A DNA stretch of 64,000 nt from Sphingobacterium sp. lm-10 (GCF_023554555.1 NZ_JAMJWC010000004.1:62001-126000), one strand, 5' to 3'. Numbered from the stretch's first letter, positions 8,438 to 18,797 are shown. Notes: a model not told the origin generated them from the sequence alone. Translations and numbers: made by a program.

Positions 8438-9931
8438 TTACTCTCTTTCAACACAATACAATAATTGATTGGATAAATCGACCAAATCTTGGCGATCGAA
8501 ATGACGAAAAACAACCTCTCCAGAAGCCGTACTAATATGCAAATTAGCCGTTTGTGGAAGTCGTTGCCACAACGTTTGCGATACGGTAATTGCTACTACC
8601 CGATCAATCGGCAGAACTACCTGCTTTCGATCCCAAACACCATCTTCCTTGACCAGGCAGTCTGGGAATATTTTAAATGTATAAGAGCGATAATAAATGA
8701 TATTATATAGGCTCAATAGCATAAAAAACAAGCAAATCCCCCATAATCCAACAGCTGCCCCATCTTTGTAATACCAAAATAATGCGGTAGCCAATGCAAT
8801 TAGCGTGAGCTTCACCATCCGACTGATGAACATTCCTATTTTGGGCTTTTTCCTCTGCTGTGCAGCTTCAGATAGTGATCTACCGAAGACCAACTGCCAC
8901 ACGGCTTCTCTCGCTGATGTGTTTATTCCAGGAATATGAATAGTGCCTTGCTCTCTTTGCTGAGGATCGGTATTGACCTGATGAAGCGACAACACACCCA
9001 CGTCCATTAATCGCAAAATACGGTTTTGCACAAAGGTCATCATCTGGATCTTCTTTCGGTTAAAAATAACCTGTTGTAGCTGAAACAGTCCATAATTCAT
9101 CATAAAGTCTCCTTTACTATTCTTTTTGAGAGAAAAGCTGAAGTAGCCAAAGAAGTATTTAACCAGATTGATGAGGATTGGGATCAATAGAATAACAGCG
9201 AAAATGAGCAATAGCTGCCCAATAAAATTCATCCATTGAGACTGGTAGTCTTGGTAATATCCCTCGTAATCTAGCTTAGGGATGAAATCACGAAAGGCAT
9301 CAAACAAACCGATGATAAAGGTGAAGAACAGCAGCAGCCCCTGTTTATAATTAGTAAATAAACTCACCAACAGGATAGACACATTTGGAATCCGGAACAA
9401 TAGTTCATCCACCACAGGATCGTGTTGTACCGAACCGTCTACACTCTCCGTTTCCGATAGATTTTTGGCCACCAAATAATCGCGCAGTGCTAACGCTGTC
9501 GGCTCACTCAGCGCATACAAATGTACTTCTTTCTCTTTGCTTCCGGCCGAGTCGATTTCTAGACTATACAAATCCAGTGCTTGCTGTATCACGTTTTGGC
9601 GCACATTAACCTGTAGAATATTTTCAAATTTTAATACCACCTTACTCTTATTGAGCAGCCCGCTACTCAATACAAAAGTCTGTGACTCCTCATCCACATA
9701 AAATATAAAATTACGATGTCGAAAATAGGAGTATACAAAATGTAGCGTAACCAACCCACCCAAAATTGCCCAGAATTGCCAGGTAAGGAAAAGATGCCCG
9801 CTCTTTAGGGCGATAAACACCAAGGGAAGCGCCAGAGAGCGCAAAATCCTTCCAAAAGAAAGCAAACCTTCGACAATAAACCCTCCCGCATCTAATCGGT
9901 TGGGTTTTGAAAAATCGATTGACTTATGCAT
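8438..9931 (-). CDS. Bacterial PH domain membrane protein, YdbT-like
   Basis: The 497-residue protein has paired hydrophobic helices at about 30-70, 185-255 and 375-420, each followed by a bacterial PH-type domain (DUF304, bPH2). The repeated unit reads, for example, FVLSSGLLNKSKVVLKFENI and, later, DCLVKEDGVWDRKQVVLP. This layout matches YdbT of Bacillus, which occurs beside YdbS. Its start overlaps the end of the YdbS-like gene by eight bases, so the two are translated together and probably form one membrane complex. The biochemical role of the family is not established; in Bacillus the pair has been linked to resistance to amylocyclicin-type bacteriocins. No catalytic motif is seen. Confidence 0.82.
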   Translation of the reverse strand: MHKSIDFSKPNRLDAGGFIVEGLLSFGRILRSLALPLVFIALKSGHLFLTWQFWAILGGLVTLHFVYSYFRHRNFIFYVDEESQTFVLSSGLLNKSKVVLKFENILQVNVRQNVIQQALDLYSLEIDSAGSKEKEVHLYALSEPTALALRDYLVAKNLSETESVDGSVQHDPVVDELLFRIPNVSILLVSLFTNYKQGLLLFFTFIIGLFDAFRDFIPKLDYEGYYQDYQSQWMNFIGQLLLIFAVILLIPILINLVKYFFGYFSFSLKKNSKGDFMMNYGLFQLQQVIFNRKKIQMMTFVQNRILRLMDVGVLSLHQVNTDPQQREQGTIHIPGINTSAREAVWQLVFGRSLSEAAQQRKKPKIGMFISRMVKLTLIALATALFWYYKDGAAVGLWGICLFFMLLSLYNIIYYRSYTFKIFPDCLVKEDGVWDRKQVVLPIDRVVAITVSQTLWQRLPQTANLHISTASGEVVFRHFDRQDLVDLSNQLLYCVERE

Positions 9932-10469
9932 CTTTCAGGGAAGATTGTTGGTCAATAGTGGATACCCGTTCCGACAGGTGTTGCTGCAAGGCCAATGCAT
10001 GTTGATTGTCCAAACCTGCAATATGCATGTCTTTTCCTGCGCCAGCGGTAAAAAGCTCGACGGATACTAAACCAAGTAATCTGCCAATAACGGAAGTTTT
10101 CACTTTGATGTGCTGAATATGCTTGATAGGAATGACTACCGTGTACTGGGAGAAGACGCCTGCTCGGTATAAAACATCATGCTGACGAATGGCATAACCA
10201 CGACGCCGAAAAGAGATCAGGTTGAAAACCAAATATACACCGCATAATAACGTCAAAAAAATCGAAGTACCGATCCAAACCTGCTTGTCCATACTTCCTT
10301 CGTCTGAGGTGACGACCACAATGGCTAAAATAGCCAAGGCCAGTAACCAAATAAGCACGGTATTGGTCACGATCAAGAAACGATACTTTTTGGAGATGTT
10401 ATAAAACGATACCGTTTCCCATTGAGGAAGCATGTCTAAATCTATTGGGTCATTTTCAAAACTTTTCAT
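9924..10469 (-). CDS. Bacterial PH domain membrane protein, YdbS-like
   Basis: The 181-residue product (from ATG at 10469) has two transmembrane helices at about residues 30-75. They are followed by a DUF304/bPH2 domain with the typical RRRGYAIRQHDVLYRAGVF and the VVIPIKHIQHIKV strand. A longer frame opens at 10553, but its first 28 residues are an unusual hydrophobic stretch with no family resemblance, and MKSFENDPIDLDMLPQWE is the form I would expect. The start therefore remains a choice. It overlaps the YdbT-like gene by eight bases. Confidence 0.8.
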   Translation of the reverse strand: MKSFENDPIDLDMLPQWETVSFYNISKKYRFLIVTNTVLIWLLALAILAIVVVTSDEGSMDKQVWIGTSIFLTLLCGVYLVFNLISFRRRGYAIRQHDVLYRAGVFSQYTVVIPIKHIQHIKVKTSVIGRLLGLVSVELFTAGAGKDMHIAGLDNQHALALQQHLSERVSTIDQQSSLKDA

Positions 10470-10580
10470 ACAGGTGCTTGCTGGGTCTTTAGATAGTAAT
10501 GATATCCAAAAAATAGGAAAATCCACTACATTAATAAATAAAAAGACCGTCATTTATTATGCTAGCATAATAAATTAATT

Positions 10581-10588
10581 TATATTTG
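10581..10588 (+). promoter_or_regulatory. -7 promoter element of the acyl-CoA dehydrogenase gene
   Basis: TATATTTG matches TAnnTTTG exactly, 19 bases before the ATG at 10608, in the divergent gap with the YdbS-like gene. Confidence 0.65.
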
Positions 10589-10607
10589 GGTAACCAAGGT
10601 ATACGAT

Positions 10608-11747
10608 ATGATGAACTTTAAGTTATCCGAAGAGCATAGTATGATCAGGGAAGCAGCTCGTGAATTTGCCCAAGAGTTGAAGATTGGCGTGATCGAACGG
10701 GATGAGAAAGCTCTTTTTCCACATGAATTCATGAAAAAAATGGCAGATTTAGGTTTTATGGGACTCATGGTGCCAGAAGCGTACGGCGGAGCGGGGTTAG
10801 ATACGCTAGCTTATGTATTGGTGCTGGAAGAGATTGCAAAAATTGACGCTTCAGCTGCCGTAATCTTATCCGCACATAATTCCCTCGTTTTGTGGGGGCT
10901 AAATGAATACGGAACAGAAGAACAAAAGGAGAAATACTTGCGACCTTTGGCGACTGGTGAAAAACTAGGGGCCTTTGCCTTATCAGAACCAGAGGCAGGA
11001 TCCGATGCTTCATCACAACACACTACAGCGGAAGATAAAGGCGATCACTATCTTTTGAATGGCACGAAAAATTGGATTACAAATGGTGGGAATGCAGATA
11101 TATATCTGGTGATTGCACAAACGGATGCTGCTTTAGGACATCGCGGAATCAATGTATTGATTGTAGAGAAAGGAACACCGGGGTTTAGTATTGGTCCAAA
11201 AGAGAACAAATTAGGCATCCGTAGTTCGGATACGCATTCTTTGATGTTCTCAGACGCAAAAGTACCTAAGGAAAACCGCATCGGAGAAGATGGATTCGGA
11301 TTTAAATTTGCCATGAAAACTCTGGATGGAGGACGGATCGGCATCGCTGCACAAGCCCTAGGCATAGCGGCTGGCGCATACGATCTGGCATTGGCTTATT
11401 CACAAGAACGCAAAACCTTTGGCAAGCCTATCAGTAACCATCAGGCAATACAATTCAAGTTGGCCGATATGGAGGTAGAAATCGAGGCGGCGCGCTTGCT
11501 AACTTACAAAGCGGCATGGACCAAAGATGAAGGCCTGCCTTACGGTAAAGAAGCTGCGATTGCAAAACTGCACAGCTCAGAGGTGGCGATGAAGCACACC
11601 GTTGAAGCAATACAGATCCATGGTGGATATGGCTATGTGAAGGAATACCACGTGGAACGACTAATGCGAGACGCGAAGATTACCCAGATTTACGAAGGCA
11701 CCTCAGAGATACAGCGACTGGTGATTGCGCGGGAAATTTTGAAGTAA
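10608..11747 (+). CDS. Acyl-CoA dehydrogenase (short-chain type)
   Basis: The 379-residue flavoenzyme oxidises acyl-CoA to trans-2-enoyl-CoA and passes electrons to ETF. Family signatures are [16 protein letters not shown] (FAD/substrate loop), [11 protein letters not shown], and the C-terminal [20 protein letters not shown]. The catalytic base is Glu363 in [12 protein letters not shown]. The length matches butyryl/short-chain dehydrogenases; the second, 594-residue dehydrogenase at 37105 belongs to a different subgroup and sits in the fad operon. Two adjacent ATGs (10608, 10611) could both start it. It stands as a single-gene unit behind its own promoter. Confidence 0.93.
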   Translation: MMNFKLSEEHSMIREAAREFAQELKIGVIERDEKALFPHEFMKKMADLGFMGLMVPEAYGGAGLDTLAYVLVLEEIAKIDASAAVILSAHNSLVLWGLNEYGTEEQKEKYLRPLATGEKLGAFALSEPEAGSDASSQHTTAEDKGDHYLLNGTKNWITNGGNADIYLVIAQTDAALGHRGINVLIVEKGTPGFSIGPKENKLGIRSSDTHSLMFSDAKVPKENRIGEDGFGFKFAMKTLDGGRIGIAAQALGIAAGAYDLALAYSQERKTFGKPISNHQAIQFKLADMEVEIEAARLLTYKAAWTKDEGLPYGKEAAIAKLHSSEVAMKHTVEAIQIHGGYGYVKEYHVERLMRDAKITQIYEGTSEIQRLVIAREILK

Positions 11748-11805
11748 AGAATCTTTAGCTACAGTCAAATAAAAATCTACATTGTCAGACTTTCCAATCC
11801 ACTAT

Positions 11806-12204
11806 TTAGCCATGCTTCAGCGTGGCGTCAATCTTGGCTAAGTGATCGAAATCTTCGAAGGAGAAACTTCCTGTTTTGGCGGCATGATACTCCAGTAAAC
11901 CCTTTGCTTTTTCCAACAAAGATTTATCAGTAGTTAGCAATCCGTCGTACATAAGCAGTAATGCTAACGGCCGAACCTGTTCTGATTGTAAGGTTTCATC
12001 GGTATAAGCTTTCAATCCAGTAATATCCAGGGATTGAAAGTAATCCCGTCCTTTGCCAAAATAAGTGATATATCCCTCAGCAACTTCCTCATCTTTATCA
12101 GAAGTGGATAAGCCACTCTCCCACTTTTCCACGACCAAACGCAGAAATTTTCCCATTTCATTGATCCAGTTCAGGATCGTATCTTTCTCTACTCGTATTC
12201 CCAT
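11806..12204 (-). CDS. Hypothetical helical protein
   Basis: I do not recognise this 132-residue protein. It is soluble, acidic and probably all-helical, with no signal peptide, cysteine pair or catalytic motif. Its middle (LLMYDGLLTTDKSLLEKAKGL) resembles a helical-hairpin repeat, and the N-terminus begins MGIRVEKDTILNWINEMGKF. It converges on the acyl-CoA dehydrogenase gene and lies 182 bases from proB, so it is probably monocistronic. The coding call rests on its length, ordinary codon use and the absence of a competing frame. The 12205-12386 gap holds no gene that I can see. Confidence 0.7.
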   Translation of the reverse strand: MGIRVEKDTILNWINEMGKFLRLVVEKWESGLSTSDKDEEVAEGYITYFGKGRDYFQSLDITGLKAYTDETLQSEQVRPLALLLMYDGLLTTDKSLLEKAKGLLEYHAAKTGSFSFEDFDHLAKIDATLKHG

Positions 12205-12386
12205 TGTTATTATTTAAACGCCATGATTCCAGAACCAATAAGGTCTTCCCTCAGGCATATTTACACTAACTGTTGATCTCACTGCAATCCAAATTATTTC
12301 ATTGTTTTGCCATGTAAATATAGTATTAAACGCGCTATTCTTCACAATAGATAAGCAACTGCATCATGTAGAAAAATAGGCCTTAT

Positions 12387-13421
12387 CTACAATAACACAA
12401 TATCGTCCGCATGTGCAACTTCCAGGTTCTTCTTTCCAGCCTGCATCCGAAGCTCCGACGAATCAATACGGGCTTTGGCAACCGCATGAACGACCTGTTG
12501 CTCATCGACCAGCTGGAAAATTTCTCCAGAAACAAAATCTCCGATAATCTGCCGAACACCTACGGCCAACAGGCTCTTTCTCGCCTTTAGTGCTTCGATC
12601 GCACCTGCGTCTACCTCCAACTTTCCCGAAATCAAACTTCCGGAAGCCATCCATTTGTGGCGTGATGATATCCGTTTGCCCTGCGCGCGGCATACGGTGC
12701 CCGTTTCGCCTTGAATCGCCTTCAGAAGGCCATCTTCTGTCTTCATACTAAAGATAACGGATTCTATGCCCATCTGGCTGGCCAACCGTGCAAAGTTGAG
12801 CTTCGACGTCATTCCTCCCAGACCTACGGCCGACTTATCTTTGCGGGCCAACCCGAGTACTGCGCTATCAATTTGCACAATCTCGGGCACCACGTTTCCC
12901 TGCGCATCCAACACACCTGGAACAGAGGTACTAAAAAGCAATTTCTCGGCACCAAAGCCCACCGCAATTAATGTTGCCAGTTCATCATTATCTGAAAACT
13001 TCAATTCCTGATTGCTGATCACATCATTCTCATTAGCGATCGGTATTATTTGGTTACGCCAAAGCGTTTCATAGGTGTTTTTCAATTGCAAAAACTGATC
13101 GCGATTGGCAAAATGCTGCCGCTCGCACAGACTTTGCGCCAGCGCAATTTGGAAAGGCTTAAAATAAGTGGCATAGGTCTGCAACAAGCGCGGGTTACCT
13201 ATGGCCGCGGCAGCCTTCCGCTCGGAGAGCGTACCACGATAATGGGGCAGAAATCGCTTTCCGGCTGCCACTGCTCCCGACGACACGAGCACCATATTAT
13301 AGTGTTGTTGCAATTTGCTGGCTTGCCGGGCAATTTCCAGAATGATGCGTTCATCTACGTCTCCCTGCTGGTCAGTGACCGCAGCAGAGCCAAACTTAAT
13401 AACCAGTATGGGCTTCTTCAT
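12387..13421 (-). CDS. proB: Glutamate 5-kinase
   Basis: The 344-residue enzyme phosphorylates glutamate to glutamyl-5-phosphate, the first step of proline synthesis. The amino-acid-kinase domain shows VIKFGSAAVT at the N-terminus, VSSGAVAAGKR, the substrate loop NENDVIS, SDNDELATLIA, and GLGGMTSKLNFA. The C-terminal PUA domain starts near residue 265 (RKSLLAVGVRQIIGDFVSGEI). Length is slightly below the 367 of Escherichia coli ProB. The partner proA (glutamyl-phosphate reductase) is not adjacent, although the two often form an operon. It is divergent from the DUF2723 gene, with a TTGTTAA-repeat region between them. Confidence 0.93.
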   Translation of the reverse strand: MKKPILVIKFGSAAVTDQQGDVDERIILEIARQASKLQQHYNMVLVSSGAVAAGKRFLPHYRGTLSERKAAAAIGNPRLLQTYATYFKPFQIALAQSLCERQHFANRDQFLQLKNTYETLWRNQIIPIANENDVISNQELKFSDNDELATLIAVGFGAEKLLFSTSVPGVLDAQGNVVPEIVQIDSAVLGLARKDKSAVGLGGMTSKLNFARLASQMGIESVIFSMKTEDGLLKAIQGETGTVCRAQGKRISSRHKWMASGSLISGKLEVDAGAIEALKARKSLLAVGVRQIIGDFVSGEIFQLVDEQQVVHAVAKARIDSSELRMQAGKKNLEVAHADDIVLL

Positions 13422-13447
13422 AACAAAGGTAAATTAGGGTAAATTTC

Positions 13448-13478
13448 TTGTTAACGCAAGTTTGTTAAGATTTGTTAA
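13448..13478. repeat. Three TTGTTAA direct repeats in the proB/DUF2723 divergent gap
   Basis: TTGTTAA occurs at 13448, 13462 and 13472 (14- and 10-base steps) just upstream of proB. It could be a regulator site or low-complexity AT DNA; there is no independent evidence of function. Confidence 0.4.
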
Positions 13479-13534
13479 TCATCCGGTTAGCCTGCAAATA
13501 ATTCCTACTTTTAGAACGATTAAATTGCCTTATT

Positions 13535-16500
13535 ATGAATTACAACAAATGGAACAACCTGACAGGGTGGGTGTGTGGCCTACTGGCGACGCTAGTGTAT
13601 ATATTCACCGCGGATCGCACCACCAGCTGGTGGGATACCGGCGAGTTTATTGCTTCGGCATACAAGCTACAGATTGTACATCAGCCGGGTGCGCCACTAT
13701 TTCTCATGATTCAAAATATTTTTAGCAATCTCGCTGGGGGCGATGTCACGCGGGTCGCATTCTGGATGAATATCGGTTCAGCGATCTGTAGTGGCTTCAC
13801 CATTGTCTTCCTTTGTTGGACCATTACGGCACTGGTGCGTAAAGTTTTGATACAGCGCGGCTCGGAACCTACCCATACGCAGCTTTTACAAATAATAAGC
13901 GCTGGCGCCATCGGTGCATTAGCCTATGCTTTTACCGACACGTTCTGGTATTCTGCCGTGGAGTCCGAAGTGTATGCCATGTCTTCTTTATGCACCGCAG
14001 TCGTGCTTTGGCTGGCTGTAAAATGGATGCATCGTGCCGATCAACCCGATGCCAACCGATGGCTATTACTGATTGCCTATGTCATGGGCTTATCCATCGG
14101 CGTACATTTGCTCAACCTGCTTACCATTCCAGCTATTGCTTTACTAGTCTATTTTCAGCTGAGCCAGAAAGCACATTGGAAAGGCGTGTTAAAAACCTTG
14201 CTAATCGGTGTAGCAGTACTTGGATTTATTCTTTGGGGAGTCATTCAATACACCGTGAAACTAGCCGCTTATGTAGATCTCACTTTTGTAAACACCTTCC
14301 ACTTGCCTTTCGGTAGCGGGATCGTCTTTTTCTTTATGCTCTTAGCAACGGTGCTCATCTACGGATTGATCGTCTCCAAACAGCGTAACAAACCGATCTG
14401 GAATATCGCTATCCTGGGTACCTGCTTTGTTCTTTTTGGCTATAGCTCGTACACCTTTCTGCCCGTCCGTGCGCAAACAGAAATCGCATTGAATAATAAT
14501 AATCCAGACGATGTATTTTCCCTATATGGCTACATCACCCGAGAGCAATACCCTTCAGAACCTTTGCTGAAGGGCCCAACATATAATGCGAATGCAATTG
14601 ATGTCAATGAACAAACATTCTACCGAAAAGATCCTGCGCAATACACCGCAATCTCCTCAGGAAGATCCTATCAGTACGATAAGGAAATGCTATTTCCAAG
14701 GGTTTGGAGTGAGCGACATGCTTCCTATTATCAAAATTATCTAGGTTTGGCCGATGGACAAACACCTACCCAGGCAGATAACTTGAGTTTTTTCCTAGGT
14801 TATCAACTCAATCACATGTATTGGCGCTATTTTATGTGGAATTTTGTCGGCAGACAAAATGATACGCCTAATCCCATGGTTTCTTCTTTTAATGGGAATT
14901 GGCTATCTGGAATTACGCCAATCGATGAGGCACGTCTGGGTGGGCAACAAGCGTTAGATACCTTTCTGAAAAAAGATCCTTCGCGCAACACCTACTTCTT
15001 TCTGCCTCTGTTGATTGGTGTGGCTGGACTAATTTGGCATTTTCGGAAGAGTAAACGAGATGCTTTGGTCATTACCTTGCTTTTCTTCTTTACCGGGATC
15101 GCCATTGTCCTTTACCTCAATCAATCTCCATTGCAACCCCGAGAACGTGATTACGCATACGCTGGCTCTTTCTATATGTTCTCCATCTGGATTGGTATGG
15201 GAGCTTTGGCCATTACAGAAGTATTACGCAAACGGATGGCTTTACGCTGGGCTGCGGGTTCAGCAGTAGTCATCGGTATTTTGGCTGCACCAATTTTGTT
15301 GATGGTAGAGAACTGGGATGATCATGATCGATCAGACCGCATCATGGCGAAACACATGGCATACAATTACCTGGAATCCTGTGCACCTAATGCCATCTTA
15401 TTCACCTATACAGATAATGACACGTTTCCATTGTGGTATCTACAGGAGGTGGAGCAAATACGACGTGATGTACGCGTGGTTAATATTGGATATTTACAAT
15501 CCGACTGGTACCTCAAACAGTTGGTGCAGGATCAGGCCGATTTAAAGGCTTTGCCCATTGATATCGAACCACAGAAAATTGCAAAAGGTGTGCGCGACGG
15601 TTTGATGTTCGTAGATATGCAGATTGATGGGCATGTGGATGTGAAGACTTTATTAGACATTCTGCTTTCGGACGACCGTAGTAATCAGGTGCAAATGCAA
15701 AGCGGAACGTATGCAAACGTGCTACCCACCAAAAACTTCCAACTAGCTATTGATAAAGATGCCGTGATTGCGAATAATGTGGTTCCAAAAGCCTGGGAAG
15801 ATAGCATTCCAGATCAATTGGAGTGGACTTACAACAAAAATTATGTATCGAGAGCCGAGCTCGGGCTGATGTCTTTGCTGGTGAATAATAATTGGGAACG
15901 TCCGGTGTATTTCTTTTCCAGAATGCCCGAAGAGCATACCATGGGGTTAGACAAATACTTGGTCTCGGAAGGGTTGGTGCATCGGTTAATGCCGGTAGAG
16001 CGTGGCCAATCCGTAGAACAGCCAACTCTGGTAAACATAGATACGCTATATGAAAATATCACGAAAAAACTGCAATGGGGAAATCTGAATACATTGGCAC
16101 ATTTGGATACGGATTCTCGCTTTATTTATGAGAATTTTCTATATCCAGACGTGCTACATCTGGCATTACAGGAATTGCGGCAACAGCATGCGATGGATAA
16201 AGCCGGTCGAGTAGCTGCTATCGCCTACAGAGAAAGACCAATGCAAGTACACAACCTTAGCCAAGTGTATCAAAACACATTGGTGATTGATACTTTATAC
16301 AAAACGAAGCAAGCTGATGAAGCTAATACCATGTTGCAGCAAAATCTAGCATTTTTGGCAGCCGATATGGATTATAAAGCAGCAGTGTACGTGGATAAAC
16401 AAGAGCCCGATGTACGGAATATTCGACTGGGGATGACGACTTTGGCGATGTATACCGAGATGTTGCAGGATGAAAAGTACCCTAAGTTACTAGCAGAGGT

Positions 16501-16543
16501 ACAGGCTCTGGATGAGAAGTATCAGCGCATCTTTGGTCAATAA
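13535..16543 (+). CDS. DUF2723 polytopic membrane protein, probable protein O-mannosyltransferase-like
   Basis: The 1002-residue protein has about a dozen hydrophobic helices in its first 620 residues, then a long soluble C-terminal region. The N-terminal half carries the DUF2723 hallmark TSWWDTGEFIASAYKLQIVH followed by HQPGAPLF, a GT-C-like arrangement in which the acidic Asp-Glu of the first loop is catalytic in related enzymes. Further typical segments are YSAVESEVYAMSSL and NQSPLQPRERDYAYAGSFY. The human homologue TMEM260 is an O-mannosyltransferase; the family is abundant in Bacteroidota, where general protein O-glycosylation occurs. The specific donor and acceptor here are inferred, not shown. 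It is an isolated gene. Confidence 0.88.
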   Translation: MNYNKWNNLTGWVCGLLATLVYIFTADRTTSWWDTGEFIASAYKLQIVHQPGAPLFLMIQNIFSNLAGGDVTRVAFWMNIGSAICSGFTIVFLCWTITALVRKVLIQRGSEPTHTQLLQIISAGAIGALAYAFTDTFWYSAVESEVYAMSSLCTAVVLWLAVKWMHRADQPDANRWLLLIAYVMGLSIGVHLLNLLTIPAIALLVYFQLSQKAHWKGVLKTLLIGVAVLGFILWGVIQYTVKLAAYVDLTFVNTFHLPFGSGIVFFFMLLATVLIYGLIVSKQRNKPIWNIAILGTCFVLFGYSSYTFLPVRAQTEIALNNNNPDDVFSLYGYITREQYPSEPLLKGPTYNANAIDVNEQTFYRKDPAQYTAISSGRSYQYDKEMLFPRVWSERHASYYQNYLGLADGQTPTQADNLSFFLGYQLNHMYWRYFMWNFVGRQNDTPNPMVSSFNGNWLSGITPIDEARLGGQQALDTFLKKDPSRNTYFFLPLLIGVAGLIWHFRKSKRDALVITLLFFFTGIAIVLYLNQSPLQPRERDYAYAGSFYMFSIWIGMGALAITEVLRKRMALRWAAGSAVVIGILAAPILLMVENWDDHDRSDRIMAKHMAYNYLESCAPNAILFTYTDNDTFPLWYLQEVEQIRRDVRVVNIGYLQSDWYLKQLVQDQADLKALPIDIEPQKIAKGVRDGLMFVDMQIDGHVDVKTLLDILLSDDRSNQVQMQSGTYANVLPTKNFQLAIDKDAVIANNVVPKAWEDSIPDQLEWTYNKNYVSRAELGLMSLLVNNNWERPVYFFSRMPEEHTMGLDKYLVSEGLVHRLMPVERGQSVEQPTLVNIDTLYENITKKLQWGNLNTLAHLDTDSRFIYENFLYPDVLHLALQELRQQHAMDKAGRVAAIAYRERPMQVHNLSQVYQNTLVIDTLYKTKQADEANTMLQQNLAFLAADMDYKAAVYVDKQEPDVRNIRLGMTTLAMYTEMLQDEKYPKLLAEVQALDEKYQRIFGQ

Positions 16544-16586
16544 AACAGAAAGAGCGGGTGAAAAACAGCCTTTAAGATCAAAAAAT

Positions 16587-16672
16587 CGTCATTGCGAGGA
16601 AGCCTGACGAAGCAATCTGCATTTTTCGAATATAAGATTGCTTCGTCGTCGTTCCTCCTTCTCGCAAAGACG
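16587..16672. repeat. Palindromic intergenic repeat element
   Basis: An 86-base inverted element. The left arm starts CGTCATTGCGAGGAAG and continues GACGAAGCAATCT; the right arm returns AGATTGCTTCGTCGTC, GTTCCTCC and CTCGCAAAGACG. It sits between the convergent DUF2723 and glnS genes. I recall closely similar palindromes scattered through many bacterial genomes. I find only this copy in the window. Confidence 0.75.
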
Positions 16673-16699
16673 TTTATGCTTTGCATATTGGGCGATCGT

Positions 16700-18370
16700 T
16701 TATCCCTTTTTCACTTCCTTCGCCCACGAATCTCGCAGCGTCACTGTACGGTTAAAGACCAGATGTGATGGCGTAGACTTGGTGTCTAAGGTATAATATC
16801 CCATCCGGATAAACTGGTATCCTCTACCCGGCTCAGCAGTTGCCAGATCGGGTTCTACATAAGCCTTTTCTACGATTTGCAAACTTTCTGGGTTGATTAA
16901 GGTCCGAAAATCTTCCGACGCGGCGGGATTTTCGTCTTGAAACAAACGATCGTATAATCGAACCTCTACCGTCTTGGCATGTGGTACCGATACCCAATGA
17001 ATCGTTCCTTTCACTTTCAATCCTGAGGTATCTTCCCCAGATTTTGAGTTAGGTAAATAATTAACATGCACCTCGGTCACTTTCCCAGACTCGTCTTTCA
17101 CGAAATCGTGACATTCTACAATATAGGCGTGTTTCAAACGCACCGATAAGCCTGGCCCTAACCGGAAGAATTTCTTTGGCGCGTTTTCCATAAAGTCTTC
17201 TCGCTCTATCCAAAGCTCACGGGAGAAGGGAATATCACGTGATCCTTCACCACCTTCTACCTCTGGATTATTTTCACCGACTAATATTTCTTCCTGTGCT
17301 TCCGGATAGTTGGTGATCACTAGTTTTATAGGATCGATGACGGCCATACGTCTCCAAGCCGTTTTATTCAGATCTTCGCGGATACAGAATTCCAATAAGC
17401 CCACGTCAATCATGTTCTCTCGCTTCTGTACGCCTATACGATCGCAGAAATTACGGATACTCGCAGGCGTGTAGCCACGACGGCGTAATCCTGAAATAGT
17501 AGGCATCCGTGGATCGTCCCAACTTTCTACCAAACCTTCGTTGACCAGTTGCAGCAACTTGCGTTTGCTCATCACGGTATAATTCAGATTCAGGCGCGAA
17601 AACTCGTATTGTTTAGAAGGGAAAATCTCCAATTTATTGATCAACCAATCGTATAGTGGACGATGTGGAATAAACTCCAAGGTACAGATCGAATGCGTGA
17701 TTTTCTCAATCGCATCGGATTGTCCATGTGCAAAATCATACATGGGATAGATCTTCCACTTGTCGCCCGTACGATGGTGGTCCGCGTGTTTAATACGATA
17801 TAACAAAGGGTCGCGCAGATGCATATTTGGATTCGCCAAATCAATTTTAGCGCGCAATACCTTTGCGCCATCAGGATAGACACCGTCACGCATTTCCTGA
17901 AATAATTGCAAGTTTTCCTCGATCGATCGATCGCGGTATGGCGTAGGCACACCAGGTTCGGTAGGCGTACCTTTAGCAGCTGCAATTTCCTCTGCCGTAC
18001 TATCATCCACGTAAGCCAATCCCTGGCGAATCAACGACACCGCAAGTTCGTAAAGCTGATCGAAATAATCAGAGGTGTATAATTCATTTGCCCATTGGAA
18101 GCCTAACCACTGAATATCCTGTTTGATGCTTTCTACATATTCCGCATCTTCGGTTACCGGATTGGTATCGTCGAAGCGTAGATTAGTTTGCCCCTTATAC
18201 CTGTTGGCTACCGAAAAGTTTAAACAGATAGATTTAGCATGACCAATATGCAGGTAACCATTCGGTTCCGGCGGAAAACGGGTCAATACACGTCCATCGT
18301 TCTTACCTTCCCGAAGATCCTCTTCGATGATTTCTTCGATAAAATTCAGTGATTTTTCTTCCTCTAACAT
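16700..18370 (-). CDS. glnS: Glutaminyl-tRNA synthetase
   Basis: The 556-residue class I synthetase charges tRNA-Gln. The HIGH motif is at residues 41-44 ([14 protein letters not shown]) and the KMSKS equivalent is VMSKRKL at about 268. The segment [13 protein letters not shown] and LRFDDTNP are typical of GlnRS, and the C-terminal two-barrel anticodon-binding domain (about 340-556, ending [11 protein letters not shown]) distinguishes it from bacterial GluRS. Length equals the 554 residues of the Escherichia coli enzyme. A glutamine synthetase-type tRNA charging route by amidation is therefore not required for tRNA-Gln here. Confidence 0.96.
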   Translation of the reverse strand: MLEEEKSLNFIEEIIEEDLREGKNDGRVLTRFPPEPNGYLHIGHAKSICLNFSVANRYKGQTNLRFDDTNPVTEDAEYVESIKQDIQWLGFQWANELYTSDYFDQLYELAVSLIRQGLAYVDDSTAEEIAAAKGTPTEPGVPTPYRDRSIEENLQLFQEMRDGVYPDGAKVLRAKIDLANPNMHLRDPLLYRIKHADHHRTGDKWKIYPMYDFAHGQSDAIEKITHSICTLEFIPHRPLYDWLINKLEIFPSKQYEFSRLNLNYTVMSKRKLLQLVNEGLVESWDDPRMPTISGLRRRGYTPASIRNFCDRIGVQKRENMIDVGLLEFCIREDLNKTAWRRMAVIDPIKLVITNYPEAQEEILVGENNPEVEGGEGSRDIPFSRELWIEREDFMENAPKKFFRLGPGLSVRLKHAYIVECHDFVKDESGKVTEVHVNYLPNSKSGEDTSGLKVKGTIHWVSVPHAKTVEVRLYDRLFQDENPAASEDFRTLINPESLQIVEKAYVEPDLATAEPGRGYQFIRMGYYTLDTKSTPSHLVFNRTVTLRDSWAKEVKKG

Positions 18371-18439
18371 CTTGCAAATTTAGGGAATTCAATGAGATTA
18401 ACGCTATACCCTAAACAAATGAAATAACAGAAAATAGCG

Positions 18440-18613
18440 TTACAGATTACTTTCTAATGCCGACACTTCTCCTTTATATAGTTCGATTGGTCCGTCCAGC
18501 AGTAGCGCAATAACGGTTACATCAGGATCTAATCTTTCTTTTGGTATATCGACATATACAATCCCTGGAATCGAACTCCAATACAATTTGTCGAATATTT
18601 GATGCGCAAGCAT
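18440..18613 (-). CDS. Small ORF, 57 residues, unknown (possible gene remnant)
   Basis: In the 427-base gap between glnS and the permease there is one uninterrupted minus-strand frame. It starts at ATG 18613 with a purine-rich GAGAGG eight bases upstream and stops at TAA 18440. The product is MLAHQIFDKLYWSSIPG... followed by IVYVDIPKERLDPD and VTVIALLLDGPIELYKGE. The alternation of hydrophobic strands with charged turns looks like real coding sequence. The same frame stays open upstream to 18664 (ending IARVCIVREGS before the Met), so it may be the tail of a decayed longer gene. I do not recognise the family. The rest of the gap appears empty. Confidence 0.45.
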   Translation of the reverse strand: MLAHQIFDKLYWSSIPGIVYVDIPKERLDPDVTVIALLLDGPIELYKGEVSALESNL

Positions 18614-18797
18614 GGATCCCTCTCTAACAATACAAACACGAGCGATAGTATTTTTTAGCTCTAATTATAAAATCGGAACATCCAGTAAGCGACTAAAAAA
18701 TGCACACAAACGATTGATTTTTTGGAGAGGGGGTATAGACTTCAAAATATTTCGTAATCTTACCACTTGTATATAGCAAATCCAGATTACACTTCGT

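Noticed and set aside
13448..13478. TTGTTAA repeats as a CRISPR-like or iteron array
   Set aside because: Units are 7 bases with unequal spacing and only three copies, so they do not form a CRISPR or origin iteron array.
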